The translations under genes were made by a program, and so were the position numbers. Below, piece after piece: positions 23,080-31,033 of a stretch of DNA of 34,525 nucleotides; the first letter of the stretch is position 1; every line of letters starts with the position of its first letter. The notes under the pieces are model-generated. The model was not told the DNA's origin. It did not search any database and saw nothing but the letters and a program-made list of their open reading frames with translations. The DNA lies in contig NZ_BOQB01000123.1 of NCBI RefSeq assembly GCF_018332475.1, positions 1 to 34,525 on the forward strand. The letters are read 5' to 3'. Origin of the DNA: Bacillus sanguinis (lineage in GTDB: Bacteria > Bacillota > Bacilli > Bacillales > Bacillaceae_G).

Positions 23080-24627
23080 ATGAAGAATAAAAAATGGATT
23101 ACATTTTCTTTAGTAACAGCAATTACACTAAGTATAGGGGCTTCGTTCATACCGTCTACTTATGCAGAAAGCTCTTTAGACCCAGCTCCTGAAATTGCTG
23201 CAAAGGTTGTAAATCAAAACAATGGGAAGAAAGTATTATTTGATAATACGCACGGTCAAACTGCAGGGACAGCTGACTGGGTTATTGATGGCGGCTTTTC
23301 TGATTTCGGAAACGGCATTGCCCAAAATGGATATCATGTAAAAGAACTTCGTAAATCAACACCTATTACATACGACGACTTAAAAAATTACAACGTGTTT
23401 ATCGTTCCAGAGGCAAATATTCCTTACAAAAAATCTGAACAAGATGCAATGTTACAATATGTGAAAAATGGCGGAAGTATCTTTTTTATCGCTGACCATT
23501 ATAATGCAGATCGTAATAAAAATCGCTGGGACTCTTCTGAAGTATTTAATGGATATAGACGCGGTGCATGGGATAATCCTGCAAAAGGAATGTCTGCTGA
23601 GGAAGTAAATTCACAAGCTATGCAAGGAGTAGAAAGCTCTGATTGGCTATCTGACAACTTCGGTATTCGCTTCCGCTACAATGCGATCGGTGATGTTGCA
23701 GCTAAAAATATTGTGTCACCTGAACAATCATTCGGAATTACAAAAGGTGTTTCGTCTGTAGCAATGCATGCTGGTTCTACTCTAGCAATTACAAATCCAA
23801 AACTAGCAAAAGGACTTGTTTATCTTCCAGAAAACCCGTCAAAATGGAATAACGCTGTTGATAGCGGTGTTTATAACGGCGGTGGTGTTGCAGAGGGACC
23901 TTATGCCGCTATCGCTAAAGTAGGACTTGGAAAAGCTGCCTTTATCGGTGACTCTTCTCCTGTTGAAGATGCATCGCCAAAATACGTTCGTGAAGATTCT
24001 GGCCAAACAAAGAAAACTTACGATGGATATAAAGAAGAAAACGATGCTATCTTACTAGAAAACATCGTAAATTGGCTATCAAATAAAGAAACATTCACAA
24101 GTTTAGATCAAGTAAATGGTTTACAACTTGATTTACCTACCGCTTTACAATCATTTGAACAACCAAGCTTATCAACTGAGCCACAACCTGAACCTTGGAG
24201 TGCGCCAAATGCAGGTTATCAATGGTTTAATACAAATACTTTCAAACCAGGTTCATACGGTTATAACGGTGCCGTAACAGCAAATGACTACGTAGTTACA
24301 CACCCTAGCATTCTACCAAACAATGAAGTGTTCCAAATGAAAATTCAAGTAAATAACTTATTACCAAACACGACATACAATAATTATTCTTTAGGTATAT
24401 TCACTACTGGCGGTACACAAGTAGCAAAAGTTCAAAATACAAATGGTACTTGGCCATCTACTTTCGGATATAGTAGTGCATTTTCTTTCACAACAAACAG
24501 CTTAGGTTCTGCTGAGAAGATTGTAAATGTGCAAATCAACCCAAATACGACTGGACAAGCAACACTTCGTCTACGCCAAAATACAACAGCGAAATATAGT
24601 GAGACTGTAACGATTAATAAGAAATAA
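23080..24627 (+). CDS. Secreted protein with N-terminal glutamine-amidotransferase-like fold, function unknown
   Basis: A 515-residue exported protein. The signal peptide (MKNKKWITFSLVTAITL...) probably ends at STYA, about residue 29. Residues about 50-335 look like a class I glutamine amidotransferase-like (DUF4350/ThuA-like) domain: KKVLFDNTHGQTAG, then YNVFIVPEANIPYKKSEQDAMLQYVKNGGSIFFIADHYNADRNKNRW, and later GKAAFIGDSSPVEDASPKY. A catalytic Cys of amidotransferases is not visible; conserved His and Asp residues could instead bind metal or substrate. Residues about 360-515 are a beta-rich C-terminal domain starting PEPWSAPNAGYQWFN, perhaps a carbohydrate- or surface-binding module. No LPXTG or membrane anchor is present, so it is probably released. 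ATG with AGGGGGA upstream; monocistronic. Confidence 0.75.
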   Translation: MKNKKWITFSLVTAITLSIGASFIPSTYAESSLDPAPEIAAKVVNQNNGKKVLFDNTHGQTAGTADWVIDGGFSDFGNGIAQNGYHVKELRKSTPITYDDLKNYNVFIVPEANIPYKKSEQDAMLQYVKNGGSIFFIADHYNADRNKNRWDSSEVFNGYRRGAWDNPAKGMSAEEVNSQAMQGVESSDWLSDNFGIRFRYNAIGDVAAKNIVSPEQSFGITKGVSSVAMHAGSTLAITNPKLAKGLVYLPENPSKWNNAVDSGVYNGGGVAEGPYAAIAKVGLGKAAFIGDSSPVEDASPKYVREDSGQTKKTYDGYKEENDAILLENIVNWLSNKETFTSLDQVNGLQLDLPTALQSFEQPSLSTEPQPEPWSAPNAGYQWFNTNTFKPGSYGYNGAVTANDYVVTHPSILPNNEVFQMKIQVNNLLPNTTYNNYSLGIFTTGGTQVAKVQNTNGTWPSTFGYSSAFSFTTNSLGSAEKIVNVQINPNTTGQATLRLRQNTTAKYSETVTINKK

Positions 24628-24630
24628 TAA

Positions 24631-24662
24631 AAAAGGCAATCCGGATATGGATTGCCTTCTTT
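24631..24662. terminator. Bidirectional terminator between the secreted protein and DUF2339 genes
   Basis: A 10-bp perfect stem AAGGCAATCC / GGATTGCCTT with a 6-base loop; A run on the left, T-rich on the right. The convergent genes end at 24627 and 24663. Confidence 0.83.
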
Positions 24663-26384
24663 CTACTTCTCTTCTTTTGAGAAAAACATCCTTGAAATAA
24701 CGATACCTATACTACCTACTATTAAGAATAACACTGCCCTAATCATCATCGATACTTCTGGTAAGTCCAAAAGGAATAGCTTCCCTATCGTTACGACTAA
24801 CACGACTAAGCCAGCATACAATATTTCATTCATATTTTTATTCCGCCCAAGCCAAACAGCAAATAATGCATATACCATCCATAATAAGGATACAGATACG
24901 CTTATTATACTTCCATCTGTGGACAAAACTTCACCGATTCTAGTAATTGTAATAAATACAATCACCATAAACCAATAGAGTACTATAGAATACACATACT
25001 TGCCAAAGCTTGCTAATACTTCTTTCGCTTGTCTCATGCAATAATAGAATGTTCCTATTAAAATAAGATGAGCAACAAAGCCTGCTGAAATAAATTGATC
25101 AAATGGGCTAAAAATAGTCTGTATCATTCCAATTGCGTAAACCGTCGCACTAACATACAATTTTATTTGTTGTTTTCCTTTAATAGCAGTCACCATGCCG
25201 AGGAAACCTTGTAATAATAGTACAATCGCTGCATTCACTAAACTATACTCATATAAAATCGCTAAACTAAATGCCCCCATTGCGAAACCAAATAAAAGAT
25301 TTGTAAACGTAGAATGTCGATTCTTCCTATATTCAAACGCGAACATAGTAGCGTGTACGAGTGCACTTATCATTAATCCCCATGTTGTAAATTCGGGTAT
25401 TTTTGAAATGGCTAATATAAAGAAAACTGCATTCGCACTAAATATTGCCAAGCGTGGTTCTACTATAAAATTTCTCTCCGTAAACATATGCCAAAATAAT
25501 AGTAAGTGAATTAAACCATAAACTAATGTTAACTGTACTTGTAAATCCTCTACTAACATTGACATAACAGCAAAGAAGACAAAAAGAACAATAGCAGCAA
25601 CAGCATAAGAAATCATATATAAATACTGATAACGATTTTTCAGCGCATACCATAATAAGCTAATTGTTAGTATCGTCTCATATCCAAAGAAAATATACGG
25701 ATTAGGAGTCGTACTATTTAATAAGAATGGAACGAAGAAAGCTCCTACCGCTACGAAAATAGTAAGATATTCCGATTGATACCTCTTCGCTACATAAATA
25801 CCTAAAATGACCCATGCAATATTACACACAAATGCAACACTTGCTGGAATAAAGCCATATAAATAATGTGCCGCGAACGTCGTTAAAACTATACCCGTAA
25901 TACTTCCTCCTGCTAATACTAACCCTAACGCTTGCCGCTCTCGTTTAGTTTGAATATCCCCTATATAATAAAAACCGATTGATAGGACAATACCAAACAC
26001 AATTCGTATTGCTGGCGTTAATAATCCAGCATCTACCCCTGCTTTAAATAACCAGATTACTCCAAGTAACATAATACCGACAAATATGCGTGGTAACCAC
26101 GTTTGGCAAAACTGAATAATATTAAATGGTTCTGGTTTAAAAGCAGATATATCTACTTGTTTTACCTCTCGTTCTTGCATGGGCTCTTTTATTGTAACTA
26201 CTTCTTCTTTTGGTTTTTCTTCCGTTACCGTTTCAATATATTCTTTCTTTTCCTTACTAACATGTTGCTGAGCATTTTCTACTTCTATTTCTTTTTGTTT
26301 TGCTTTCAATTCAAAGAGTGCTTCTTGCATCGTTTCAATTGCCGTTTCGAGCGCTTCTATTTTCTTATTTAAATCTTCCTTCAT
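24663..26384 (-). CDS. DUF2339 large polytopic membrane protein
   Basis: A 573-residue protein. Residues 1-45 are a charged coiled coil (KKIEALETAIETMQEALFELKAKQKEIE), 46-95 a polar Glu/Lys/Val-rich linker, and from about 105 to the end there are some 17-20 closely packed hydrophobic helices. The first contains LPRIFVGIMLLGVIWLFKAGVDAGLLTPAIRI, typical of DUF2339 proteins (FxGxxxLxxGxxFFLKYA region). Function unknown; probably an envelope protein. The start is ATG 26384 with GGGGGGAG upstream, six codons inside the longest frame. Monocistronic. Nothing in the neighbours indicates a partner. Confidence 0.78.
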   Translation of the reverse strand: MKEDLNKKIEALETAIETMQEALFELKAKQKEIEVENAQQHVSKEKKEYIETVTEEKPKEEVVTIKEPMQEREVKQVDISAFKPEPFNIIQFCQTWLPRIFVGIMLLGVIWLFKAGVDAGLLTPAIRIVFGIVLSIGFYYIGDIQTKRERQALGLVLAGGSITGIVLTTFAAHYLYGFIPASVAFVCNIAWVILGIYVAKRYQSEYLTIFVAVGAFFVPFLLNSTTPNPYIFFGYETILTISLLWYALKNRYQYLYMISYAVAAIVLFVFFAVMSMLVEDLQVQLTLVYGLIHLLLFWHMFTERNFIVEPRLAIFSANAVFFILAISKIPEFTTWGLMISALVHATMFAFEYRKNRHSTFTNLLFGFAMGAFSLAILYEYSLVNAAIVLLLQGFLGMVTAIKGKQQIKLYVSATVYAIGMIQTIFSPFDQFISAGFVAHLILIGTFYYCMRQAKEVLASFGKYVYSIVLYWFMVIVFITITRIGEVLSTDGSIISVSVSLLWMVYALFAVWLGRNKNMNEILYAGLVVLVVTIGKLFLLDLPEVSMMIRAVLFLIVGSIGIVISRMFFSKEEK

Positions 26385-26475
26385 ACGCTCCCCCCTCACC
26401 ATTCATTCAAAACCTATATATTACCAATTAACTTTATCATACTATTAGTCTATTCATTTTCAATACCATTTTTCC

Positions 26476-26512
26476 AAAAAAGAAAGGTGCTTTCCAAAAT
26501 AGGAAAACACCT
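26476..26512 (-). terminator. Terminator of brnQ
   Basis: Minus-strand stem AGGTGTTTTCC / GGAAAGCACCT with one mismatch, 6-base loop, then TTTCTTTTTT. Confidence 0.82.
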
Positions 26513-26517
26513 CTTAC

Positions 26518-27819
26518 TTATTTCTTCTTATTGAAAACACTACTCATGATAACGCCAATACAAGCACCTATAATAGCTGGAACAATCCATCCTACACCTT
26601 CTGTATAAAACGGAATGTATTTCAACACTGATGTCCACTGATTCATCATTACATTTTTATTAAAAATATCGATTGCACTAAATACTGCTACAATCCCAAT
26701 AGTTATTGCATATACATATGCATACTTTCCAATATACTTATGGAATAACCCTAAAATAATAAGCGTTAATGCAACTGGATAAATAAATCCAAGAATCGGT
26801 ACTGATACTTTTAAAATTTGTGTTAATCCCAGATTAGCTAAAATCATACTAACAAAACTTAATATAAATGCCCAAACTTTATACGCTACTTTCGGAAATA
26901 CACTTGCGAAAAATTGACTACACGATGTAACAAGTCCAATTGAAACACATAAACATGCGATCGTAAAAATAAGACCTAATAAAACGACTCCACCTTGTCC
27001 AAATAACGTCGTCATCACTTGTGCTAATACGTTCGCCCCATTATTAAATGTACCTAAAGAACCGCTAATTGAACCAACATATCCAAGTATGACATAAATA
27101 ATAGATAATAATAGTCCTGCTCCAATTCCAGCAATACTCATATATTTCGCTAAACCTTTATCATCTTCAATACCTTTTGCCCGAAGAGCATTTGCAATAA
27201 CAATCCCAAAAATTAAAGCTGCTAATGCATCCATCGTTAAATACCCATCTAAAAATCCTTGAAACATCGGAGCTTGTCCATAGTTTCCGGCAGCCTCTTT
27301 CACACTACCTACTGATGTAAACATACTCTTTATAAAGATAAGGGCAATCATACCTAATAATAACGGTGTTAAAACTTTTCCGAACAACCCCATTAATTTA
27401 GACGGTGATAAACTTAACCAGTACACAATACTAAAGAAAATAACCGTGTAACATAATAAAACTACGCTTCCCGCTTCTGGGAAGAACTGACCTGGCCCCA
27501 TCTCAAAAGCTAAACTTCCTGCACGTGGTATACCAAGTCCTGGTCCAATAAATACATACACGATACATGGAAAAATAATGGCGAATGAAGAATGAACCCT
27601 ACCCGCTAACATTTGAAAGCTTCCTGCTTTCGCAATCGCAATAACTCCCAATATAGGAAGACCTGTTGCTGATATAATAAACCCTACTAATGAAATCCAC
27701 ACATGTTCTCCTGCTTCATACCCAAGGAAAGGTGGGAATATAAGATTCCCCGCTCCAAAGAACATCGAGAATAACATAAGGCTAATCAGTAAAATTTCTT
27801 TTTTCTGTAACAATTTCAT
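26518..27819 (-). CDS. brnQ: Branched-chain amino acid:cation symporter (BrnQ, LIVCS family)
   Basis: A 433-residue carrier with about 12 membrane helices that imports leucine, isoleucine and valine with sodium or protons. The opening KKEILLISLMLFSMFFGAGNLIFPPFLGYEAG is the LIVCS signature. Later family segments are GYLTMDALAALIFGIVIANALRAKG and ITPLL-like helices ending in GACIGVIMSSVF. The start is ATG 27819 with AAGGAG 6 bases upstream; the frame is open eight codons further, but those codons include the ribosome site. Monocistronic, divergent from a peptide transporter. B. cereus group genomes carry several brnQ copies, so this is one paralogue. No T-box leader is visible upstream. Confidence 0.93.
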   Translation of the reverse strand: MKLLQKKEILLISLMLFSMFFGAGNLIFPPFLGYEAGEHVWISLVGFIISATGLPILGVIAIAKAGSFQMLAGRVHSSFAIIFPCIVYVFIGPGLGIPRAGSLAFEMGPGQFFPEAGSVVLLCYTVIFFSIVYWLSLSPSKLMGLFGKVLTPLLLGMIALIFIKSMFTSVGSVKEAAGNYGQAPMFQGFLDGYLTMDALAALIFGIVIANALRAKGIEDDKGLAKYMSIAGIGAGLLLSIIYVILGYVGSISGSLGTFNNGANVLAQVMTTLFGQGGVVLLGLIFTIACLCVSIGLVTSCSQFFASVFPKVAYKVWAFILSFVSMILANLGLTQILKVSVPILGFIYPVALTLIILGLFHKYIGKYAYVYAITIGIVAVFSAIDIFNKNVMMNQWTSVLKYIPFYTEGVGWIVPAIIGACIGVIMSSVFNKKK

Positions 27820-27963
27820 TTCTTTCTCCTTCTTTAATTTCATCTTTTATGAAATCAATTTCACATATAAAAAAGTGCAATAAACCGCTTCCTTACAAAG
27901 AAAACATAGTCCATAGTCTAACATAAAAGAAACACCCATTCTATAGCTATATCTCTTTTCCAA

Positions 27964-27978
27964 TTTCTTCTGAAAAAT
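27964..27978 (+). promoter_or_regulatory. Weak CodY-like box upstream of the peptide transporter
   Basis: TTTCTTCTGAAAAAT matches 11 of 15 positions of AATTTTCWGAAAATT, ten bases upstream of the probable -35. Weak alone; the gene class (di/tripeptide uptake) is a common CodY target. Confidence 0.25.
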
Positions 27979-27987
27979 CAACCTTTA

Positions 27988-28016
27988 TTGACTTATAATA
28001 GTTAATAAGGTAAAAT
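27988..28016 (+). promoter_or_regulatory. Sigma-A promoter of the peptide transporter gene
   Basis: TTGACT at 27988-27993, an exact 17-bp spacer, and TAAAAT at 28011-28016. About 55 bases before the ATG. Confidence 0.6.
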
Positions 28017-28071
28017 ATTAAATGTACAAAATTATTAACTTTGTTTTTGTTTGTGTCAGGAGGAAAATAAC

Positions 28072-29457
28072 ATGGAATCAGCGATACAACTAGAAAGAGA
28101 ACAACAAAGAAAAAAGAAACATCCTCCAGGTTTATACTTACTCTTCTTTACAGAAATGTGGGAAAGATTTAGTTACTATGGATTACGAGGATTATTAACA
28201 TTATATTTAACGACAGCTTTAGTAAGCGGTGGTCTTGGGTTTAGTCCCGCATGGGCACTTTCCATTTACGGATTTTACACTGGAGCCTGTTATTTCACAC
28301 CAATGATTGGTGGATACTTAACAGACCGGTTCCTAGGTAGACGAAAAGCCATCACAATTGGTGGTATAACAATGGCAATCGGTAACCTTACACTATTCGC
28401 CATGCAAAACCAAGTCGGCCTATACCTCGGATTAGCGCTTATTATTATCGGTAATGGATTCTTCAAACCGAATATCTCTACACTTGTTGGAGAATTATAC
28501 GAAGAGAACGATCCAAAACGTGATAGTGCATTTACCATTTTCTATATGGGTATTAACGTCGGGTCATTTTTAGCTCCACTCGTTTGCGGATTTTTATCAG
28601 AAAATTTATTCAAAACAACGGTTGATGGCGTTGTACATTACGGATTCCGTTACGGTTTCTTAGCCGCTTCAATTGGAATGATCATTGGACAAATTTTATT
28701 TACAACATTATCAAATCGCTTCCTTGGTGATATCGGTAAAAAACCAACTCGCGATTTGCAAACAACAGATGGACAACCGTCAGTAGGAGATACACCGTTA
28801 ACAAAAAAAGAAAAACAACGTACCGCAGTTATCGTCATTTTAACATGCTTCGTTGTCTTCTTCTGGGCTGGCTTTGAACAAGCTGGTAGTTCATTAACAT
28901 TATATACAAACAAATTTGTAGACCGCTCTGTGTTCGGATGGGAAGTTCCAACATCTTGGTTCCAGTCGGTCAATCCATTATTTATTATTTTACTTGCTCC
29001 AGTTATTTCAGCATTATGGGCAAAACTTGCAACTCGCAAGCGCGGGGATTTAAAAATCCCAACAAAAATGGGACTTGGTATGATCTTGCTCGGTATCGGT
29101 TATATCATTCTCGTTATCGCTACATTAAAAACAGGTAGTGATGAACATAACATTACAGAAAAAGCAAACTTACTATTTATCGTCTTTACGTATCTTTTCC
29201 ATACGTTAGGTGAGCTATTCTTATCACCTGTTGGACTATCAATGGTTAGTGCACTTGCACCAGTAAAACTTGCTTCTTTATTAATGGGAGTATGGTTAGC
29301 AAGCTCAGGAATCGCTAACATTTTAGGCGGACAACTTGCAAGCTTCACAACTTCACTTGGATATGCTGAAGTATTTACCGTAATCGGAGCTGTAGCAATT
29401 GTATTAGGTTGTGTTTTATTACTAATTTCTAAGAAATTAGTGAAATGGATGGATTAA
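28072..29457 (+). CDS. dtpT: Di-/tripeptide:proton symporter (POT/PTR family, DtpT/YclF-like)
   Basis: A 461-residue major facilitator transporter of the POT family. Diagnostic motifs: FFTEMWERFSYYGLRGLLTLYL (E-x-x-E-R-F-x-Y-Y-G motif, here EMWERFSYYG) in helix 1, GGYLTDRFLGRRKAI in the loop after helix 2, and FTIFYMGINVGSFLAPLVCG (the second PTR2 signature). It imports small peptides with protons. The start is ATG 28072 with AGGAGG 8 bases upstream; an upstream TTG in frame at 28051 lies before the ribosome site. Good sigma-A promoter at 27988. The stop is inside a hairpin shared with the convergent sortase gene. Confidence 0.92.
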   Translation: MESAIQLEREQQRKKKHPPGLYLLFFTEMWERFSYYGLRGLLTLYLTTALVSGGLGFSPAWALSIYGFYTGACYFTPMIGGYLTDRFLGRRKAITIGGITMAIGNLTLFAMQNQVGLYLGLALIIIGNGFFKPNISTLVGELYEENDPKRDSAFTIFYMGINVGSFLAPLVCGFLSENLFKTTVDGVVHYGFRYGFLAASIGMIIGQILFTTLSNRFLGDIGKKPTRDLQTTDGQPSVGDTPLTKKEKQRTAVIVILTCFVVFFWAGFEQAGSSLTLYTNKFVDRSVFGWEVPTSWFQSVNPLFIILLAPVISALWAKLATRKRGDLKIPTKMGLGMILLGIGYIILVIATLKTGSDEHNITEKANLLFIVFTYLFHTLGELFLSPVGLSMVSALAPVKLASLLMGVWLASSGIANILGGQLASFTTSLGYAEVFTVIGAVAIVLGCVLLLISKKLVKWMD

Positions 29458-29489
29458 AAAAAGATGAGGGATTTCCCTCATCTTTTTTT
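29456..29489. terminator. Bidirectional terminator between dtpT and srtA
   Basis: A 15-bp perfect stem AAAAAAAGATGAGGG / CCCTCATCTTTTTTT with loop ATTT. The last bases of the dtpT stop (ends 29457) and of the srtA stop (begins 29488) both fall inside the stem, so one hairpin serves both genes. Confidence 0.9.
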
Positions 29490-30120
29490 ATTTCTTCGCC
29501 TTCGTTCCTACTAAATCACCAGCAACAACGTAACGCTTAGAATTATCCTTCACAGATACACATGTAATAAGCGTTATTTCATCTTTCCCATGATCCTCAA
29601 CAACTTCCCACTTATCAGGAGTTACTTCAGATACATCAGTAACCGCATATTCATATTCGTTTTCATTATCATACAAATAAATTTTGTCGCCTTTTTTTAA
29701 AGAGGCTACATCACTAAATAAAACACCTTTTTTAGACATATTATGTCCTGCTAATGCATAATTTCCTTTTCCCATTACTTGATTTTCTTTTACTGTTGCT
29801 GCACCTGATAATAGGTTTTTCTCAGTAGAAGATTTTAAAACAGGAAGTTCTAATGAAACACTCGGGATCGAAATACGACCAATTACTTGTTTCTTATCTA
29901 ATGATGCGTTCGCTACTTCTGCTAAGTCTGGCTGATCAATTTTCGAAGCATCTACAAATTCCGTCTCATGTTTTTCATAATCCATTTTTTGAACAGCCTG
30001 TACATTTTCAGTCTGTTTCTTTTCAGCCTGATATCCATCATAAAATGGCTTTCCGATTAATACACCACCTACAACAAATAGGAGGATTGCTACTATACTA
30101 TAAATTCTTTGCTTATTCAT
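29488..30120 (-). CDS. srtA: Class A sortase (SrtA)
   Basis: A 210-residue membrane-anchored transpeptidase that cuts LPXTG-type sorting signals and links surface proteins to peptidoglycan. One N-terminal membrane helix (about 7-24) precedes the catalytic domain. Counting from ATG 30120 places His126 in LAGHN, Cys187 in TLITC and Arg196 in SKRYVV, exactly the catalytic positions published for B. anthracis SrtA, which supports this start; AAAGGA lies about 7 bases upstream. The longer frame to 30189 lacks a ribosome site. The segment about 57-80 (DASKIDQPDLAEVANASLDKK) corresponds to the N-terminal appendage known to cover the active site in that enzyme. No LPXTG substrate is encoded in this window. 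Confidence 0.93.
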   Translation of the reverse strand: MNKQRIYSIVAILLFVVGGVLIGKPFYDGYQAEKKQTENVQAVQKMDYEKHETEFVDASKIDQPDLAEVANASLDKKQVIGRISIPSVSLELPVLKSSTEKNLLSGAATVKENQVMGKGNYALAGHNMSKKGVLFSDVASLKKGDKIYLYDNENEYEYAVTDVSEVTPDKWEVVEDHGKDEITLITCVSVKDNSKRYVVAGDLVGTKAKK

Positions 30121-30200
30121 ATACAATTCCTTTCCCTTACAAAATCTTACTCTATATAAAATGATAAGATAATATTGCTGTATGTACAAGTATAAGCTGA

Positions 30201-30236
30201 AAAGAAACCTTCTTGCCGATGCAAGAAGGTTTCTTT
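30201..30236 (-). terminator. Terminator of Xre/membrane pair 2
   Basis: A 16-bp perfect stem AAAGAAACCTTCTTGC / GCAAGAAGGTTTCTTT around a 4-base loop, directly after the minus-strand stop codon at 30237. Confidence 0.88.
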
Positions 30237-30710
30237 TTAAGCAATTTTATTTCGATATAAGGACACATGAAAAATCGTCATCTGAATAAAGAAAATACTA
30301 AATGCAATATATATCGGATATGCAGGAACATATAGATTAACAATCGGAGAAAGAGTTAAAAAACCAACCGCACAAGGTAACACGTACCATAGTGACATAA
30401 ATGTAGTACGACAAGCCTTTTCTGTAATTGCCTTTTCCCTCTCGTCTTCTTGAGGAAATAATAGTGGAAACATCCAATACGAGAGCTCTTTATATTTTTT
30501 CTTTTGAACTTTATAAAGAACAGTCGATACAATACCAAATATTAAAAGCAATCCTAGTGGCATTAAACTCACCGAAACTTCAAATGGTACCCTCTTCGTT
30601 TGAATAAAATTAGCAACTTCAATAGTAAAATAATACAACTCAATAAATGCCCAACCTGCTAATACCATTAAAAGTACATTCAACATATAGGAAAATACAA
30701 GTCTATTCAT
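30237..30710 (-). CDS. Four-helix membrane protein paired with an Xre regulator (DUF2178-like)
   Basis: A 157-residue protein with four hydrophobic segments (about 5-28, 46-66, 107-127, 132-152). Between helices 2 and 3 is a cytoplasmic stretch LFPQEDEREKAITEKACRT, whose DERE-x-x-I-x-x-KA pattern recalls DUF2178-type proteins. Its ATG overlaps the end of the Xre gene by 8 nt (ATGAATAG), with GGAGGG upstream, so the two are translationally coupled. The family is commonly encoded beside small Xre regulators; its job is unknown. The Xre protein probably controls its production. Confidence 0.72.
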   Translation of the reverse strand: MNRLVFSYMLNVLLMVLAGWAFIELYYFTIEVANFIQTKRVPFEVSVSLMPLGLLLIFGIVSTVLYKVQKKKYKELSYWMFPLLFPQEDEREKAITEKACRTTFMSLWYVLPCAVGFLTLSPIVNLYVPAYPIYIAFSIFFIQMTIFHVSLYRNKIA

Positions 30711-30921
30711 CCTCTTTTCCCTCCTTATTTAAAACAAACACATCTTCCATCTTTAATTGAAATACATCACAAATCATAAGGGCTAATAACAAAGAAGGAA
30801 CATAATCCCCTTTTTCAATTGCAGCGATTGTTTGTCTCGTCACTCCAACCTTTTCTGCTAATACACTTTGCGAAAAATTAAACCGAGCTCTTAATTCCTT
30901 TACTCTGTTTAAAATGGTCAA
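30703..30921 (-). CDS. Small Xre-family helix-turn-helix regulator
   Basis: A 72-residue Cro/C1-type HTH protein: VKELRARFNFSQSVLAEKVGVTRQTIAAIEKGDYVPSL, then LMICDVFQLKMEDVFVL. The recognition-helix region (EKVGVTRQTI) is almost identical to that of the other small regulator at 19494-19694. The start is taken as TTG 30921 (AGAGGTGG 5-6 bases upstream); the GTG at 30930 would overlap the ribosome site. An excellent sigma-A promoter lies just upstream. Likely an autoregulator of its two-gene operon. Confidence 0.85.
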   Translation of the reverse strand: MTILNRVKELRARFNFSQSVLAEKVGVTRQTIAAIEKGDYVPSLLLALMICDVFQLKMEDVFVLNKEGKEDE

Positions 30922-30941
30922 ATTTACCACCTCTTAATTTT

Positions 30942-30970
30942 ATTGTATGCTACCCTTAACAAAATGTAAA
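30942..30970 (-). promoter_or_regulatory. Sigma-A promoter of Xre/membrane pair 2
   Basis: Minus-strand TTTACA (30965-30970), exact 17-bp spacer and TACAAT (30942-30947), about 20 bases before the TTG start. Confidence 0.6.
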
Positions 30971-30991
30971 CTCAACTTAACATTATTTTCA

Positions 30992-31029
30992 CAAAAAAAT
31001 CCAACTTTACAATATGTAAAGTTGGATTT
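30992..31029 (-). terminator. Terminator of the 3D-domain protein gene
   Basis: A 14-bp stem AAATCCAACTTTAC / GTAAAGTTGGATTT with loop AATAT, followed on the minus strand by a run of T. Confidence 0.9.
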
Positions 31030-31033
31030 TGTG

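Noticed and set aside
27844-27990. T-box leader upstream of brnQ
   Set aside because: No AGGGTGGNACCGCG-like T-box sequence and no antiterminator structure seen.
30121-30189. 23-codon extension giving a 233-residue sortase
   Set aside because: No ribosome site for it, and the catalytic residues match published SrtA numbering only from ATG 30120.
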